Assembly: GCF_026745355.1 (NCBI RefSeq)
Contig: NC_079202.1
Span: 58,162,622-58,226,621 of the forward strand
Source of the DNA: Beta vulgaris subsp. vulgaris
Taxonomy: Eukaryota > Streptophyta > Magnoliopsida > Caryophyllales > Amaranthaceae
DNA length: 64,000 nucleotides
Direction of reading: 5' to 3'
Part shown: positions 10,999 through 24,015 of the stretch, piece by piece
How the letters are laid out: each line of letters opens with the position of its first letter
How positions within the stretch are numbered: position 1 is the stretch's first letter
The notes under the pieces: generated by a model
What the model was told of the DNA's origin: nothing
Databases searched by the model: none
The model's input: only the letters and a program-made list of their open reading frames with translations
Position numbers and translations under genes: made by a program

Positions 10999-12107
10999 AA
11001 GGAGCAGTAGACTGTAGTTGAAGTTTCGGTTATGATTGGTGGTTTTAGTTTGATATTACTGCCATTGAAGGTGGTAGAGGGTTTTTGTGAGGTCAACTGA
11101 CCCTTATTAATTAAAGCACTCTAAATTTGCAACACACTAACCTAAATTAAGTGGTCTGATTACCATTCCCAAATTAATAAAAACTAGTATTTCGATTCGG
11201 GCGTTGTTTTTCCGAACTTGGTATGTAATTTTTTGATTTGTAAATATCATAAGTAAAACTCAAATTTTAAAAGATATAAATATAATAATAATATTTTAAA
11301 GCATGATTAAAGGTTGGTTGAGATGGTAATTCCGCTATGTATAATGGTAAGATGTCATGGATTTAAATTTTATTGCAAGCTAATTTATATTTGTTAGTTG
11401 ACATGATATATGTATCATTCTTGTTTTTTTTGGGTGTAGCGAGAGTCACAAGGATTCTTGGTTGTGGGTACCATCGTTAAAACTTTAACCAACTAAACTA
11501 GTTGACATTTACGTAATGATAACTCTTGTGATATAAGGCAATGTTGTTATAAATTCAATCCAAGCTATAAAAATAGATGGGAGTACGGGACCATTTAATT
11601 CTAGAACAAACTCAAATTTGAATTTTTAGAATTTGAATATCTTATGTTAATTTTTCAATTTTCCAGTTTATAACTATAGGTTCGGTCTAAATGAGTTCCC
11701 TGAGTTTTAAGTGTTTATATGTGAAACCTACACTTATATCAATATATATTTTTGTAAAACATTGCTGAATCTCAATAGTTTTTTTTTCGTTTCTTTAAAT
11801 CTTTAGAAAATTTAGCCATTTTTCGATTTAATAAAATTCTCATATGTTTACAGCATTTGTGAGAAAAAAATGTTGGATTAATCACAATTGTTGACTAAAA
11901 CACCTAAGAAATGTTGATTCATGGACTTTCTTCATCAAATTTAGTTGAGAATTAAAGCAAAAACGAAATTAATGATAAGAATTTAAAAATGCCAAGTACA
12001 AGGCCAAGAAGATATCCTAGGCCTATTGTTACGTACTTACATACTCTAATCAATAGTCCAAATTGTAAGACATGTTTCTCAATTCTCAAAACAAACAAAA
12101 AAAAGCA
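10999..12107. other. Intergenic region between PPR promoter and UGT 3' end
   Basis: No gene is seen. The stretch next to 10998 is the PPR promoter and leader. From 11300 to 11550 there is AT-rich sequence with SINE-like phrases (ggttgagatggtaattcc). The last 100 bases should be 3' UTR of the UGT gene. Confidence 0.45.
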
Positions 12108-13779
12108 TCAACTTGATTTCCTATTCTTTTCTAGATAATGTATGAACCCCTCAATATAATGATCATTCAAGTTCTTATCTCCAAAAACACCCTTCATGCT
12201 CCTACACCTTATCCTCAATGCTTCACCATCTTTGTGCACCATGGCCAACTGCACTGCCTTGACCACAGCCTCCCTTCTTAACGACCCATCTCGCTCGTCG
12301 CGCGTAATCTCCACCCCAAGCCCTTTCCCCACCAACAATCTAGCAATTAATCCTTGATCGTTCATCACGGGAAAAAGGACCATTATACGTCCAAGTCCAA
12401 GTCCCTCAATGATCGAGTTCCATCCACAATGAGTCAAAAATCCGCGAGTTGAGGGATGACTTAAAATCTTCATTTGCGGAGCCCAACCTAGATGGACTAA
12501 TCCTCGATCAGCTACTCGATTCTCGAATCCTTTCGGAAGCATCTCTAACACATTCTTACACAACCCATGTTCATGATTCCTAAGTACCAAAAGAAAAGGC
12601 AAACCACAAAGTTCCAAACCAAAAGCCAACTCCTCTAGTTCATTTTGAGTTAGTATAGACTCACTCCCAAGTGCAACATAAAGTACAGAATCTGATTTTT
12701 GTTGATCTAACCACTTTCTAAGCAATATACAATCTGATTCTTCATCATTATCAACCAAATAATGTGGGAAAAGAGAACCAATAGGTAGGATAGTTTTTTC
12801 ATAGAGCTTATTAGCAAGTAAATGAAGCCATGTAGGTTCAAACTCAGGGGAGGTTCTAATACCTACAACATCACATCCTGCAATAGAATAACCAAATCTT
12901 ACTGTATCTGGTGTCGCGATATCAGCATCAACCGAATGAATCAACTTCATCACCTCGTGCAGGCGATAAGCAATGTCTGATTCGAAAGGAATCCAGTCAG
13001 GAACAATGGTGAAATCCTCTGGTGATGTCCGGGTGTTGGCTATTAATTCGCTTGGCGGTCCCATGAATGATAGAGTTGCAGCATTAAACAAAGCTATGTA
13101 TGCACAACAACACCCCATCTTGCTTGCAAGAGGTGGGATCCAATAGGAAGTGAAATCATACAAAATCCAGTCTGCCCTTACCTACAAAAATAACAATTAC
13201 AATCAAACTGTTACGGATTAAGATTTAGGGTGCGTTCTCTTCACCATCTTTTATCGTCATATAGATACTATAATTTGAACGAGTATATATATATACATAT
13301 ATGATGTTAACATCTACTAACATTATAAAGTTACTTTACTAATAACATTTAATCTAACAACAGTATTGCTACTTGTAATCCAATACATATTTGCAAAAAC
13401 ATTAACAGTAAAAATAGGAGATCTCCTTGTAATTAAGTAGATGGAATGATCTTACCTTTTCTAGAAAAACTGTAATTGGGTGTTGTAGCAAATCAAATCT
13501 GCTCTTTAAAAGGGGTTGCATAGTACTGGGAACATCCATAGAGGACTCTGCATCATCAGGAACGCGGTCGAGATGAGGCAGAGGAATGATAATCAAGTGT
13601 ATGTAAGATGATAAATTTGCAGGAATTTTTGGGAGTCTTGTGATATTCTTAGGAGTTGATATGAAATATACAGTTATACCTTTGTTGGCTAAGCACTTTG
13701 AGAGCTCTAAAAATGGTATCAAGTGTCCCATGGCTAACCATGGAATCATAACTACCTTAAGAGGTGAGCATTTCTCCAT
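12108..13779 (-). CDS. UDP-glycosyltransferase, family 1, resembling the UGT91 group
   Basis: Two exons on the minus strand, 13779-13456 and 13181-12108, with a phase-0 GT-AG intron of 274 bases; 465 residues. An in-frame ATG 14 codons upstream (13821) exists, but the start MEKCSPLK matches family N-termini better. The catalytic His is H19 in WLAMGHLIPF, and the DWILYD motif gives the partner Asp near residue 117. The 44-residue PSPG donor-binding box runs from W341 (WAPQ) through HCGWNS to D383-Q384. The terminal Gln is commonly linked with UDP-glucose preference, but UGT91 enzymes also use rhamnose, xylose or other donors. UGT91 members often add a second sugar to flavonoid, saponin or terpenoid glycosides. 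Subfamily and substrate are inference; membership of the plant UGT family is certain. Confidence 0.88.
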
Positions 13780-13982
13780 TGTTTTATGGAGTGAGTTTAT
13801 TGGGATTGCAATAACTAACAAAATTTGAGATTGTAAGTAGTATGATTGATAGCATTAGCCGCCTTTGACTGACTTGCTATTCTAAAGTTGCTTATTGATC
13901 AATAAGGATATTGATGGTCCAATAATGTATTGGCAAAGTGTGGACTCTGTGGAGTATATAAAAGTTTGTAAGATAAAAAATA

Positions 13983-14260
13983 AGGAAAAATTGATATGAA
14001 TAATCACAACTTTTATCTGTTTTCTCAAAATAATTCCAACTTTGGATTATTCCAGAATAATCTTAACTTTGAGGGAATCTTCTCAAAATAAACCAAAGTA
14101 TCACTTTTCTTGCCGACACTAATCCGTTTTAGATCTATAATATATAGAAAATTAATAGTTCGGATTATTTTGAGAAGGTACTCCCTAGAGTTGGAATTAT
14201 TCTAAAATAACTCAAAGTTGGGATTATTTTTAAAAGGGATTATTTATGTCAATTTTTCCA
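13983..14260. mobile_element. MITE with long terminal inverted repeats
   Basis: The sequence from ggaaaaattgatatgaataa is repeated in reverse at the right end (ttatttatgtcaatttttcc), with about 100 bases of imperfect pairing through tctcaaaataattccaactt. The element is about 278 bases, without coding capacity, upstream of the UGT gene. Target duplications were not clear. Confidence 0.6.
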
Positions 14261-14311
14261 AACAATAAATGTTAATTCGACTAAAAAAGAGACTTGCTAA
14301 TTGATCAAAGT

Positions 14312-14496
14312 TCATGTCAATTTTTCCAATCAATAAGTGGTAAGTGCTCCCATCCTTTGAACAAGTGGTTAGGGTTCAATTCCTGATTCTTGCGAATAAT
14401 GCTAAAAGGGATTATTCATGTCAATTTTTCCAATCAATAAGTGGTAAGTGCTCCCATCCTTTGAACAAGTGGTTAGGGTTCAATTCCTGATTCTTG
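14312..14496 (+). repeat. Direct repeat pair with tRNA-like B box
   Basis: A segment of about 82 bases, containing caataagtggtaagtgctcc and ggttagggttcaattcctga, occurs at about 14312-14394 and again at 14416-14496, nearly identical. The motif ggttcaattcc resembles an RNA polymerase III B box, so the unit may come from a tRNA-derived SINE. No full tRNA cloverleaf can be drawn. Confidence 0.5.
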
Positions 14497-14936
14497 GAAT
14501 AAAGCAATCAAAGTTGGAAGGAATCTACCTATTAAATGGATACTCTCTGACTAACAACAACAACAACAAAAAGTTTCTTAGGTGGCATAGTTTATAGAAC
14601 TCTAACGGCCCGTTTGGTAGTTGGTCATAAATGGTGGTAATGGGAATGAATTTGTGTGTAAATTTGTGAAAAATATCATTGTCCATTCCCATGATAATGC
14701 TAATTTATTCTAAAGTGTCCACTTCTCTTCTTGAATTTTCATTCTCATCCAATAACACCTTGTAGGTAGTAATGAGTGGTAATGAAAATTGCTTCCCCTT
14801 GAAGACAAAAACACAATTTTAGGGGTAAGATTGCTTGTCCATGGAGAAAAAATGCTTCCCCATAAAGATTTTAAGGGTGCAATCATATAAATAATAGATC
14901 CTCCCCTTAATTAAAATTATATTGTACTCCTTTCGT

Positions 14937-15243
14937 TTCCTAAAGATCTTCCTTATTACTGTTACTACAGATATCAATTAGAATCAAATTTGTGTTGGGG
15001 TGTGGGGTGGGTAAAGTAGGAGCGAGAAAGGGTTAAGATAAATAAACAAATAAAAAACGGTTAAAGTAGGAGAGAGAAAAGGAGTAAAATTGAATTTATA
15101 ATGTAATGGTGGATCATATGATAGGGATATGAGAGGGGAAAAAGGGGAAAAAAAATTCAAATAAGGAATAAAGTAAAAGAGGGATGATCTTTTGGAAATG
15201 TACTTAAACGAAAAGAGATAAGATTTTTAGGAAATGGAGGGAG
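14937..15243. mobile_element. Stowaway MITE
   Basis: The terminal inverted repeat ctcctttcgtttcctaaaga pairs with tttttaggaaatggagggag at the right end. TA dinucleotides flank both sides (14935-14936 and 15244-15245). It has no coding capacity. Confidence 0.75.
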
Positions 15244-15489
15244 TATGAGTTTAATTTTTTTGAATTTTTCTAAAATCTTTTTAGTTGCTTAATAATAGAA
15301 ACTATGAATTGGGGATTTCATTTATCAAATTTTAGTTTCATATATTAAATATTGCGTTTTGAAGAAGGCAAATTTTATAGCATTCATTTTGATTTTCATG
15401 GATAGTTGGTTAAATCTGGAGCATAGATTCTTCTTTTAAGCTTTATATTACAGCTTTAAAATTACTGTATCCCAATTGCTGGGTTGACC

Positions 15490-15719
15490 TAGAGGTGATT
15501 ATGGGCCGGGACGGGCCGAACCTAAATTTGGGCAAAATTTTTGTGCCCAAAGCCCGCTATTTCGGGCCTAAATTAGCGGGCTTTTGCGGGCCAAAACGGG
15601 CTTGGGCAAAAAATGGACTAAAAAGTCGTTTTTGGCTTGCCCAAAGCCAAAAAAAAATACGGAAAAATTCTGCCCAAAACCCGACTCAAAAACAGGCCGG
15701 GCTAAAATGATCACCTCTA
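15490..15719. mobile_element. hAT-type MITE rich in gggcc motifs
   Basis: It starts TAGAGGTGATTATGGGCCGG and ends with the inverted match ATGATCACCTCTA. The flanks ggttgacc (15482-15489) and ggttgaac (15720-15727) match at 7 of 8 bases, giving the 8-base duplication typical of hAT elements. The interior is GC-rich with repeated gcccgc/gcgggc and gcccaaa phrases. Confidence 0.72.
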
Positions 15720-15841
15720 GGTTGAACTATGTTCTTTTAAATTGAAATCATTTTTTTTGTTCGTGCAGCTTGAAGGAGAGTCCTAGATCTTCAGATTGCT
15801 GAGAGAGAAGAAGAGGAGTTGAGTGCGAGAGAACTCGAGAG

Positions 15842-16690
15842 TAGGGGTGATTATGTGGGTAATTAAGGGGGAAGAGGGAGGGAAATGGGTTTAATTAGGA
15901 AGAATGGGTGCACATGGCTCATTAGTGAAGGTCAATGCCAAAATTCGGAGAGTCAATGCCTGAAAGTCATTCAAGGTTGCACTTCAAAAAAAAATTTGTT
16001 TAATGTCTGAAGTTGCCAAATTTTTTTAAAAGGTTTTCTTTGACAAATTCCTCTAAAATTTTAGTTTAAACGACTTATCAAGTTGAAATTTGAAGTCCAA
16101 AGTCGATAAACAAAACTTTAAATTCGATTTTAACAGTGCCAATTCCAATAGACATGAATCAAATATGAAAGGACATTGTTAAACCTTGCTCCGAAATTTC
16201 TTAAAATCGGGTTGGAATCACTTTTAATACTATTTTACTCCTCTTTTTCCATCACCCGCCACCACTTGCCACCACCCACCTCGTAAGGCCTGACGTTTGC
16301 CCCATGTCCCCAAAAAATTTCGAAGTGGAGGAGGTGGAGATGGGTTGGAGGTGGTGTCAATCAAGATAATGGTAGCAGGAGATGGTGGTTTGAAAAAAGA
16401 AGAAGAAGAATAACATTAAAAATGTTCAATGAACTCGAAGAGATTTTAAAAAGTTTTGAAACGATATTTAGCATTCTAAAATAGAACTAAACCCGTCCGT
16501 CTCGTTTCCGGGTCGGGTTTTGGGAAGAATTTTTCGGCCCGACCCGTTTTGGCCCGCAAAAGCCCGCTAATTTAGGCCGAAAATAGCAGGCTTTAAACAC
16601 AAAAATTCGGCCCAAATTTAGGCCCGACCCGGTCCAACCAATAGGCAAAATTTTTTAGCTGCGGCCCGGCCCACGATCACCTCTACCCAA
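15842..16690. mobile_element. Degenerate relative of the gggcc-rich MITE
   Basis: A taggggtgattatgtggg start at about 15842 and a cacgatcacctcta end near 16685 resemble the ends of the element at 15490. The segment 16490-16680 shares its gcccgacccgg and agcccgctaatttaggcc content. Flanks do not show a clean 8-base duplication, so boundaries are uncertain. The middle is ordinary AT-rich DNA. Confidence 0.4.
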
Positions 16691-17235
16691 TTCCCTCAAT
16701 TGGGGTCTCTAATACCACATTCTTTAAAAAAAAAAACTCCACTTGCGTGATTACATATATCTGCACGAGTACAATTGTACAAAGCACACACATTCCAAAA
16801 AATTAAAGTGAAAGTGAAAGCCCACACTACTTGCGTGATTTAGGGACACAGTATGTACTGAATAACGATAAATCAGATAAATTATAAATATAACGAACCA
16901 TATTATAAAATAAAATAAAGGCCAAAATCATCCCTTTATTTGTTATTTATTTATTTAACAGAAATACACCCGCCTTTCCTCTCATTATCACAAAAGTATT
17001 TAATGTTATTTTCTCTCTCTTCAAAATCACAAATTCCCACCATCTTACACTTTACTGGAAGAACTACTCTCAAATCTTCCCCAATTTATCCCCTTTTCTC
17101 ATAATTAGGGTTAGGTTTTCAACTTTTTTTTTTTTTCGCCATTGTTACTTGTTAGGGAGCTCCCTCCCTTCGATTCACTCTGTGGTAATTGATGCAATTT
17201 CAAAACCCTAGAAAATCAAATTCAATATCCCCAAA

Positions 17236-20200
17236 ATGTACGGTCATGAGCAGCATTTGAGCGTTTCACCTTCTCCTACTCAGTTGCAAGAATCCCGGAA
17301 TTTGATCGACGAAAGCGACGTCGTTCAAGGGGTTGAAGAGTCAATCGACGATCATTATCACCACCATAATCAGCAGAGGTGCTCCGACGATGGTTCCGTC
17401 GCTTTTGAGGGAGATTCAATCTACGCCGTTGATAATTTTGGGAGGATTGAGGGTTCTGATCAGCTTACGCTTTCGTTTCGCGGACAAGTTTATGTCTTTG
17501 ATTCTGTCACTCCTGATAAGGTATGCTATAATGGTTTTTTCAGTCTCATTTAATGTGCTATTGTTGATGTTTAATTCTGGGTGGATTAACAAATGGGAAA
17601 GAAATTATAGTAAAATTAGGCTATATTGGAATATTATGCTTGAGAGTTGGAAGCTGAGTTTTTTTTTTAAAAAAAACATTTCAACTGCTAATTTAATTGT
17701 GTATGTGGGATTCAATTTTCTGTTTGGATGTTTTCGGTAAGGAGCAAGATTAATTGTGAGTTTATGTTTGAGTATTATTAAATGGGTATGTAGTTATCAA
17801 AGACATTTTTGAGGGCTTGTATTTTTTTTTTCTAGTGATCATGATTGCTCTTTTCTTTTTACCAAATTCAATTTGTGAATCATATGATGTGGGTTTTCGG
17901 TATTCGATTTTGTATAAGGGTAAAAAAACCATTGGGTTTAGCTTAAGTGCAATTTCTGCTACATGGAGTTGGAATATCTGTTTTTTTAGGTGGAATAAGT
18001 GAAGTGGAGGTGTTTTAAGTAAGTTGATGATACCAACTGTTTCATTGATTCTTTGAGATCGATCATCGCCCTTTTAAGGATTTGTCAATATATATGTTAC
18101 AGAGATCGTGGGACTAGCAATGGTTTTTGAGAGAAAGCAATAAGATAAGGGTGGGGAAAGGAAGAAGGATGGTGTTTTGCAAATATCTCTCTGTGTAAGC
18201 CAACTTGGGTGTCGTAAGTCGTAACTGTTGTGTGAAACTATTTTCAGTTTAAGCTCTCTAACAGATGTGATGTCTGAGAGTTTATGTTAAAAGCTGTTGT
18301 TTCAAGATCACTCTATCAAGTAATCTTATTTCTTTTTAAAAAAAAAAGTTGTGGTAAGCTTGATCAATTCATTAATCTATTTTCAAGGTAGTGGAAAGAG
18401 TAACCCTTAGTTTAAACAAAAAAATATCATTTTACTCGATAAGTTGTCCTCCAAGGCTTTTGGCTATGAAGTTCCATGCTATATAAATTCAAACGGCTCA
18501 GTTTTTAGGGGGTTAAGTTTAGTCTAGGAGACCTTGTCAAAGGTATTAGGACAATTGTGTGGTATGGTTAGGCTTTATTAGTTCATGTATCGATGTTATA
18601 TTAAAATATTTCTGACGAGTTTTCAACTTTGTTTTAACATTCTTTGTTATTATTGATTATAAAGTAGGAAAATTGTGTTGTAGGATTGTCATGAGAAGTA
18701 TTTCATAGCAATCGTTGTAAATCAAAGCTCATGTTTTTTTATGTTTTTTTATATTTTTCTCATATTTTTCTTAAATTTTCCTTAGCTGCGCCTCACTTCA
18801 ACGAATCGCACCGAGGTCAACTTGAGGTGCACTAGGCCCTAGGGAGTAGGGACCCTATTACCTTGGTGTGCCTTGCTTTTTTATATGTTGGTCTTGTTAT
18901 AGGAGGAAAATGCCTTGTGAAAGTCAGGTATCTTCATTTTTGAAACTCCTGCTTGATATGTATCAGCTATGTCCCGTTTTCTCATCTAATGTTAAGGATC
19001 TTAAAGGTGATCAGTGATCTTGGTTAATTGGCTAGTGGCTACAATGATTTGGCTGTGCACATGTTGGTAACAGTTCATAAGCCTAACCATTACATTAGAC
19101 AGTTTGTAGGTTCCCCCTCCTTTGTTTTTGCGTGGACGTAAGCCATATTTTGAGTGTATCGGGAGCTCAGTATATATCTGATTGTCGCAGGTTGAAGCGG
19201 TTTTATTGGTTTTAGGAGGGAATGTGGGAGGGAGTGCACCATCTCTTGCTACACCAGGTACAGAAGTACCACAAGTAACACATGGGAGCCAGCAGGTATT
19301 TATCTATAACGTTTTAACGTTTTTCATATCAATCATCTTGACACTTTATATGATGCATTACACATTTTATTTATATTACGCATATTAATTACCATTCACA
19401 GCTTCAGGATATGACAGTGTTTCCAGGACGCAGTAGTCAACCACAGCGAGAGGCATCCTTAAATAGATTTCGTCAGAAGAGGAAAGAGCGCCGCTTTGAT
19501 AAGTTGATTAGGTATAATGTTCGACAAGAAGTGGCAATGAGGTATGCATGAGAATATTACTTGAGTTTCTTCTTGTTCAATAATGAACAGAGGTGTTCTA
19601 AGGGAATGGCTAGACTTAATAAATGTTGTAGTAGTGTCCAAAAGTTTCTGTCATCTTTGAATTTTTTGAGTTGTCATCTGTTATGAGGTTCTACCTCTTG
19701 TAGTTGCATACTACATAGTGCACCACTCTTTCTAGTGCAAACTTATTTGGCGCATTAATTTCATGATACGCATATACAGACACTTCATACTTCTCAACTG
19801 ACCGGTATGTTGAGCTGCTTTCAAGTTCCTGTTATTCTGTAGGTGGAAATCTCATATTTCTTCAACTTACATCTTTACATGTTTGCAAGGTGCATTGACT
19901 CTTTTGAGATGTTATCCAACATTTTATATACCTTTAAGGAGGAGGTTTAATCTCCTAAGAACTTCAAAAGATAGGGAAAGATGTCTTTCAGGAGTGTCCT
20001 TATGAGCTGAAAAAAAAGGTGATTTTCAGGGGTGTGAACAATATCTTATATAGTCAGGCACTTAATGCTGTTTATGTACTATTTCAACTGAGCTAGGAGT
20101 TTAAATGGTTGAAGGAATTGGGTGCAACCTCTGGTTTGAGTGTATAAGTAGTAGTTTGCATAGTTATAGTATCTGTGTCTCCAGATCATCCAGCTGTTGG

Positions 20201-23028
20201 GGCCTTGGTTGGGAAATCTTAGAATGAGCTGCTAAAATTATGCCATGCATTGACTATATTGTTCACTCTTCATTTCTTTTTACTAAAAGTGATCACGTCT
20301 TGGCCTTGATTGCTGTATGAACTAAAGTGGAAGTTTTTGCTGCTGATTTCAGATCAGGTGCTATGAATGCCTACGTCTAAAGACTTAAAATTGAAGACTC
20401 TTAGAATTTATATTTTTAAGGCCCAAGGATGAGTTTGTAGTTGGTTCCTTACTCCCTTTTGGGATTTATCTAACTTTGTTATTCAAGACTGGAGTTTTTA
20501 TTAGTTCAATCTAAGTGATAATACCAAAATGGCGGCCCTGCTACAAATGACGAAATAAGAGCATGAGAATAGTTCTGAGGTACTTCTCTTGCAACAGGAA
20601 GGATATCAATTTCAGATATTTGCATATAGTTTAGATATAAGACAGTGTCAGTACTATCAGCACCTCTCATTATGTGCAAGATCAAGAACAACTGTTTCCA
20701 GACAAGATGGTCATACGTCATATTAGTAATTTGTTTTGTATCCGACAAATTGGTGTATGGATAGAAAATCCTTTCAATTAACTTCGCTAATATCAAGTCA
20801 TTTATAGTCTAGGCTCGTTATTTTTCTTGTTTATTAAGACTGGATACTCTTCTCTTAGTGTTGCCAAGATACATAGTTCTAGAAAAAGACAATGGTCTTG
20901 AGCTGTCTGCAATGGTAATGTTAGTATAGATTAGGTTCCTGTAGCACTACATGCTGCTATAGGAAACTCCTTTAGAGAGAGTACTCTGGGATGATGCTGT
21001 TCCATGTCCAGCGGTGCATTCTTATGTATGACTCTGTACCTTTGGTGTGCTATCTCTACTTATCGGACCCCTATCAGTGAGGGGCTAGTGTGGCTTGTAA
21101 GATATTGTGTAACTATGAGAGCTGAGGCTTTTGTCTATGATCAAGTTGTCAAGATCTTTTGCAATGTCTTGCTGCAGAAAAAATAATATACCAAATCCCT
21201 TCATCAATAAATAAAAGAGCTTGATTCCTCGTGGTGATTAAATTTATTTGTGCTCACGTACAAACTATTGTGCTTGTGTGTAGAACTGTAGATGAGATCT
21301 TGCACTTTTAGCTATTGGAGAACCTGGAGGGAAAATAGCCAGAAATGCTGTGCTGTAGTATTCCTTGTCTGTTGATTATTAAAAATTCTCCTAGGCGTCA
21401 TTTAGGTCTTGATTTCTTAATTTTCATATGTGTCTACTGTATTGTTTTTCTTAACAGGATGCACCGAAGTAAGGGACAATTTACATCTACAAAGAAAGGG
21501 GATGAATCTTCTGGCTGTAATGCCCAAGATTCAGGTTCTGATGAGACACAGTTAGAGACATTGTATGTTCCCTCCCCATCTCTTAAGCTTGATATATTCA
21601 TAGAACTACTAGCCGTTCATTGATGACATATGCTGTTTCTTTCAGATATCATTAGGTCTCTTTTGTGAACTGTTGCTGAGGCCCATAACTTTGTGTCCAG
21701 TTTTATGCTCCTACATCTTTGTATGCTGCTTATGTATTGTTCTGCTGCTGTGTCCTTCGCCTTTTGTAGATGTACTCATTGTGGAATCAGTTCAAAGTCA
21801 ACTCCGATGATGCGACGTGGACCAAATGGACCTAGGACTCTTTGTAATGCTTGTGGGCTTGTGTGGGCTAACAAGGTTAGCATGCCTTTTGACTTAATGT
21901 ATGCATTATGTTGCTAATGATTTAATTGATCGTTTGCTCTCCATGATAATGCTTTGTACATAAATGTATTTTATATATGATGCATGATTGACTAGTGGTT
22001 TCCATTTTCAGTAGTTAATAGATCATGCTGTGCTGTTCACTTTTTTTTTTTTAATTTGCCATTCTGCTATAGTGAATTAATTGAAGTCCAGAATCATGTG
22101 TTCCTTATTGTAGAAATTAAAGTGCTCCATTTCTTCCTTGTCAAGTCTTTTATTATTTTCGAGAACTGAGCTATTTGCATTTGTGAGTCCTCTTTTGGGC
22201 ATTCTTCATCTTCCTCAATCAGTTGCGTAGAGTTTTTTGCCTATATTTGCACTCTTTAGTATTTTCGGGCCTGTTTGTCATCATTTTTGGTCTTCAATTT
22301 TTCTTTCTTTTGAAACTAAAAGCAAAAATATGGAATCCAGAAGAAGTTTCTACATCTCTATTGTCACTTTCATTTTGTATGAGTTCCTCATCTACCTATG
22401 ATATTGAACGGACCCTATGTGTTCAAGTTTTCAAGTGAAGTAAATTAATAAGGACCCTGAACAAGTTAAAAAGTGGTTTGAAAATGAACGTATTACAGGA
22501 CGGACCAAGAGCGAAACCATGATCGGCCATAAAGGCTCAAACTCTATAATGGTTTTATTGGTGAAGTGCTGTGGCCCATGTGATACTATGTGCTTCATTT
22601 AGGATCTCTGAAATATTTTTGCAGCATTTGGTGTGCCCAACACCATTCGAGCCCTGTAAAAACAAATTACAGATTTGTGGTAATGTTGTAGTAGTTACTT
22701 TGTTTGATATGCGGGCATTTTCATTATGTGTTTCTCGAACACTCAGCACTGTTCTCTTAAATTTTTGTTTGACTAAATCTACATATCATGCAGGGTACTT
22801 TGAGGGATCTTAAGAAGCAGGATCAGTATGTTATGCCAAATGAGATGGTATATGTTCTCACTTTGTTAGATTTTATTTCTTTTTAACATGTTGAAATGCC
22901 ATAACATCGTTTCTTTCTGCCTTGCATAGACTGGTGGATCCCCGTTTAGAGCAACTGATATCCTTGGAGAAGCGAAGTATGTTAATTTTGGAGAAAATGA
23001 CAGTCAGGCATTAGTAGTACAACATTAA
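17236..23028 (+). CDS. TIFY-CCT-GATA transcription factor, ZIM-like (ZML) type
   Basis: Seven exons: 17236-17520, 19191-19295, 19402-19541, 21458-21562, 21770-21875, 22794-22847 and 22930-23028. All have GT-AG borders, and together they encode 297 residues. Domains in order are: an acidic, His-rich N-terminus; a TIFY domain with the core TLSFRG at 78-83 (the variant of ZML proteins, not TIFYxG) continuing to [10 protein letters not shown]; a basic CCT domain around residues 147-190 ([20 protein letters not shown]); and a GATA zinc finger C213-x2-C216-x20-C237-x2-C240 with the 20-residue loop of plant class III GATA factors. The three domains identify the Arabidopsis ZIM/ZML group (GATA24, 25, 28), nuclear regulators of light and growth responses. 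Orthology to one member cannot be fixed. A longer paralogue lies at 49947-56577. Confidence 0.93.
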
Positions 23029-24015
23029 TTCTCTTGTCACTAGCCGCTGTCGCTTTTCTGAGAATGCTGCTAGGTATTTCTTCGCGACTGTACAGATATG
23101 ACATGACACGGCCTTATTAATACAGAATCGACTTGTTACAAACTGCACTTTGAACTTGTGAAAGAAACATACTCTGAAAATTACACATCATGTTGACACC
23201 CTTGACATGTTGTCTAGTATCTCATCTATCATAATCTGAGAATCACAGTTGTTAAAATGTTGAATTTATGAACTTCAGTTGACTGTTGTGCTGCCGATTT
23301 AGATTAACTAAAAACTTAAGTATGAATTGTACCTTAAAAGTGGGAACTTTTTGTAAAATTACCAGAACTGTTTCAGCTTTGAGTATTTAAATTCTACACT
23401 ATGTTACCATGATCCTACATTCTTGTGATCTGGGTTTTGGGTTCAAGTTGATGTAGAAATTGCAATACATACATAATCTTATTGTGTGCATGGCACAAGC
23501 TATTTTTTGCTCATTTCGTTTACGATAAAATAGTTTGGGATGCACTACGCGCATGAGAAACCTAACCTGGGTCTATAATAGAAAAATAGAATGGAAGTTA
23601 TCGACCCGAATTAGTTTATGTAAAAGTGTGTTTGGAATTCGGATTTATGTTTAAATTTCTGGGTTTTGAGGAGATTAACAAATGACTGGAGGAGAAGTCG
23701 ATCTGTTTTGTGGACCATCCTTGTATACATGGATGTAGTTCTGTTTGAAAATTTTGGCTCACTTAGTTGCATAAGCATATATCTTTTATTTTTAACATCA
23801 ACAATATCTTCTTATTAGTGCATTTGTGTATGATAGTAAAAATGTAAATGCAGTTCAAAGTCATGCCTCAACAAAAAGATGTAGAGTGGCTTCTTTTGTA
23901 AAAGGTAAGGAATAAAGATTACGAGACTCTTTGTAAGAGGGGAATCTCTAAATTATTAGTTATATTTTCTCAATAAAAAAATATCAATTATAAAGATGGA
24001 GTTAAGTGCTGAAGT

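Noticed and set aside
13402..13455. Continuation of the UGT first frame past EK
   Set aside because: A good GT donor follows EKV and the exon at 13181 restores the conserved DWILYD motif, so this stretch is intron.
14312..14496. tRNA gene candidates at the ggttcaattcc motif
   Set aside because: Only a B-box-like motif is present; no acceptor stem, A box or anticodon arm can be formed.
20506..20796. 96-codon minus-strand frame inside GATA intron 3
   Set aside because: No recognisable domain, intronic position, no splice partners; treated as chance.
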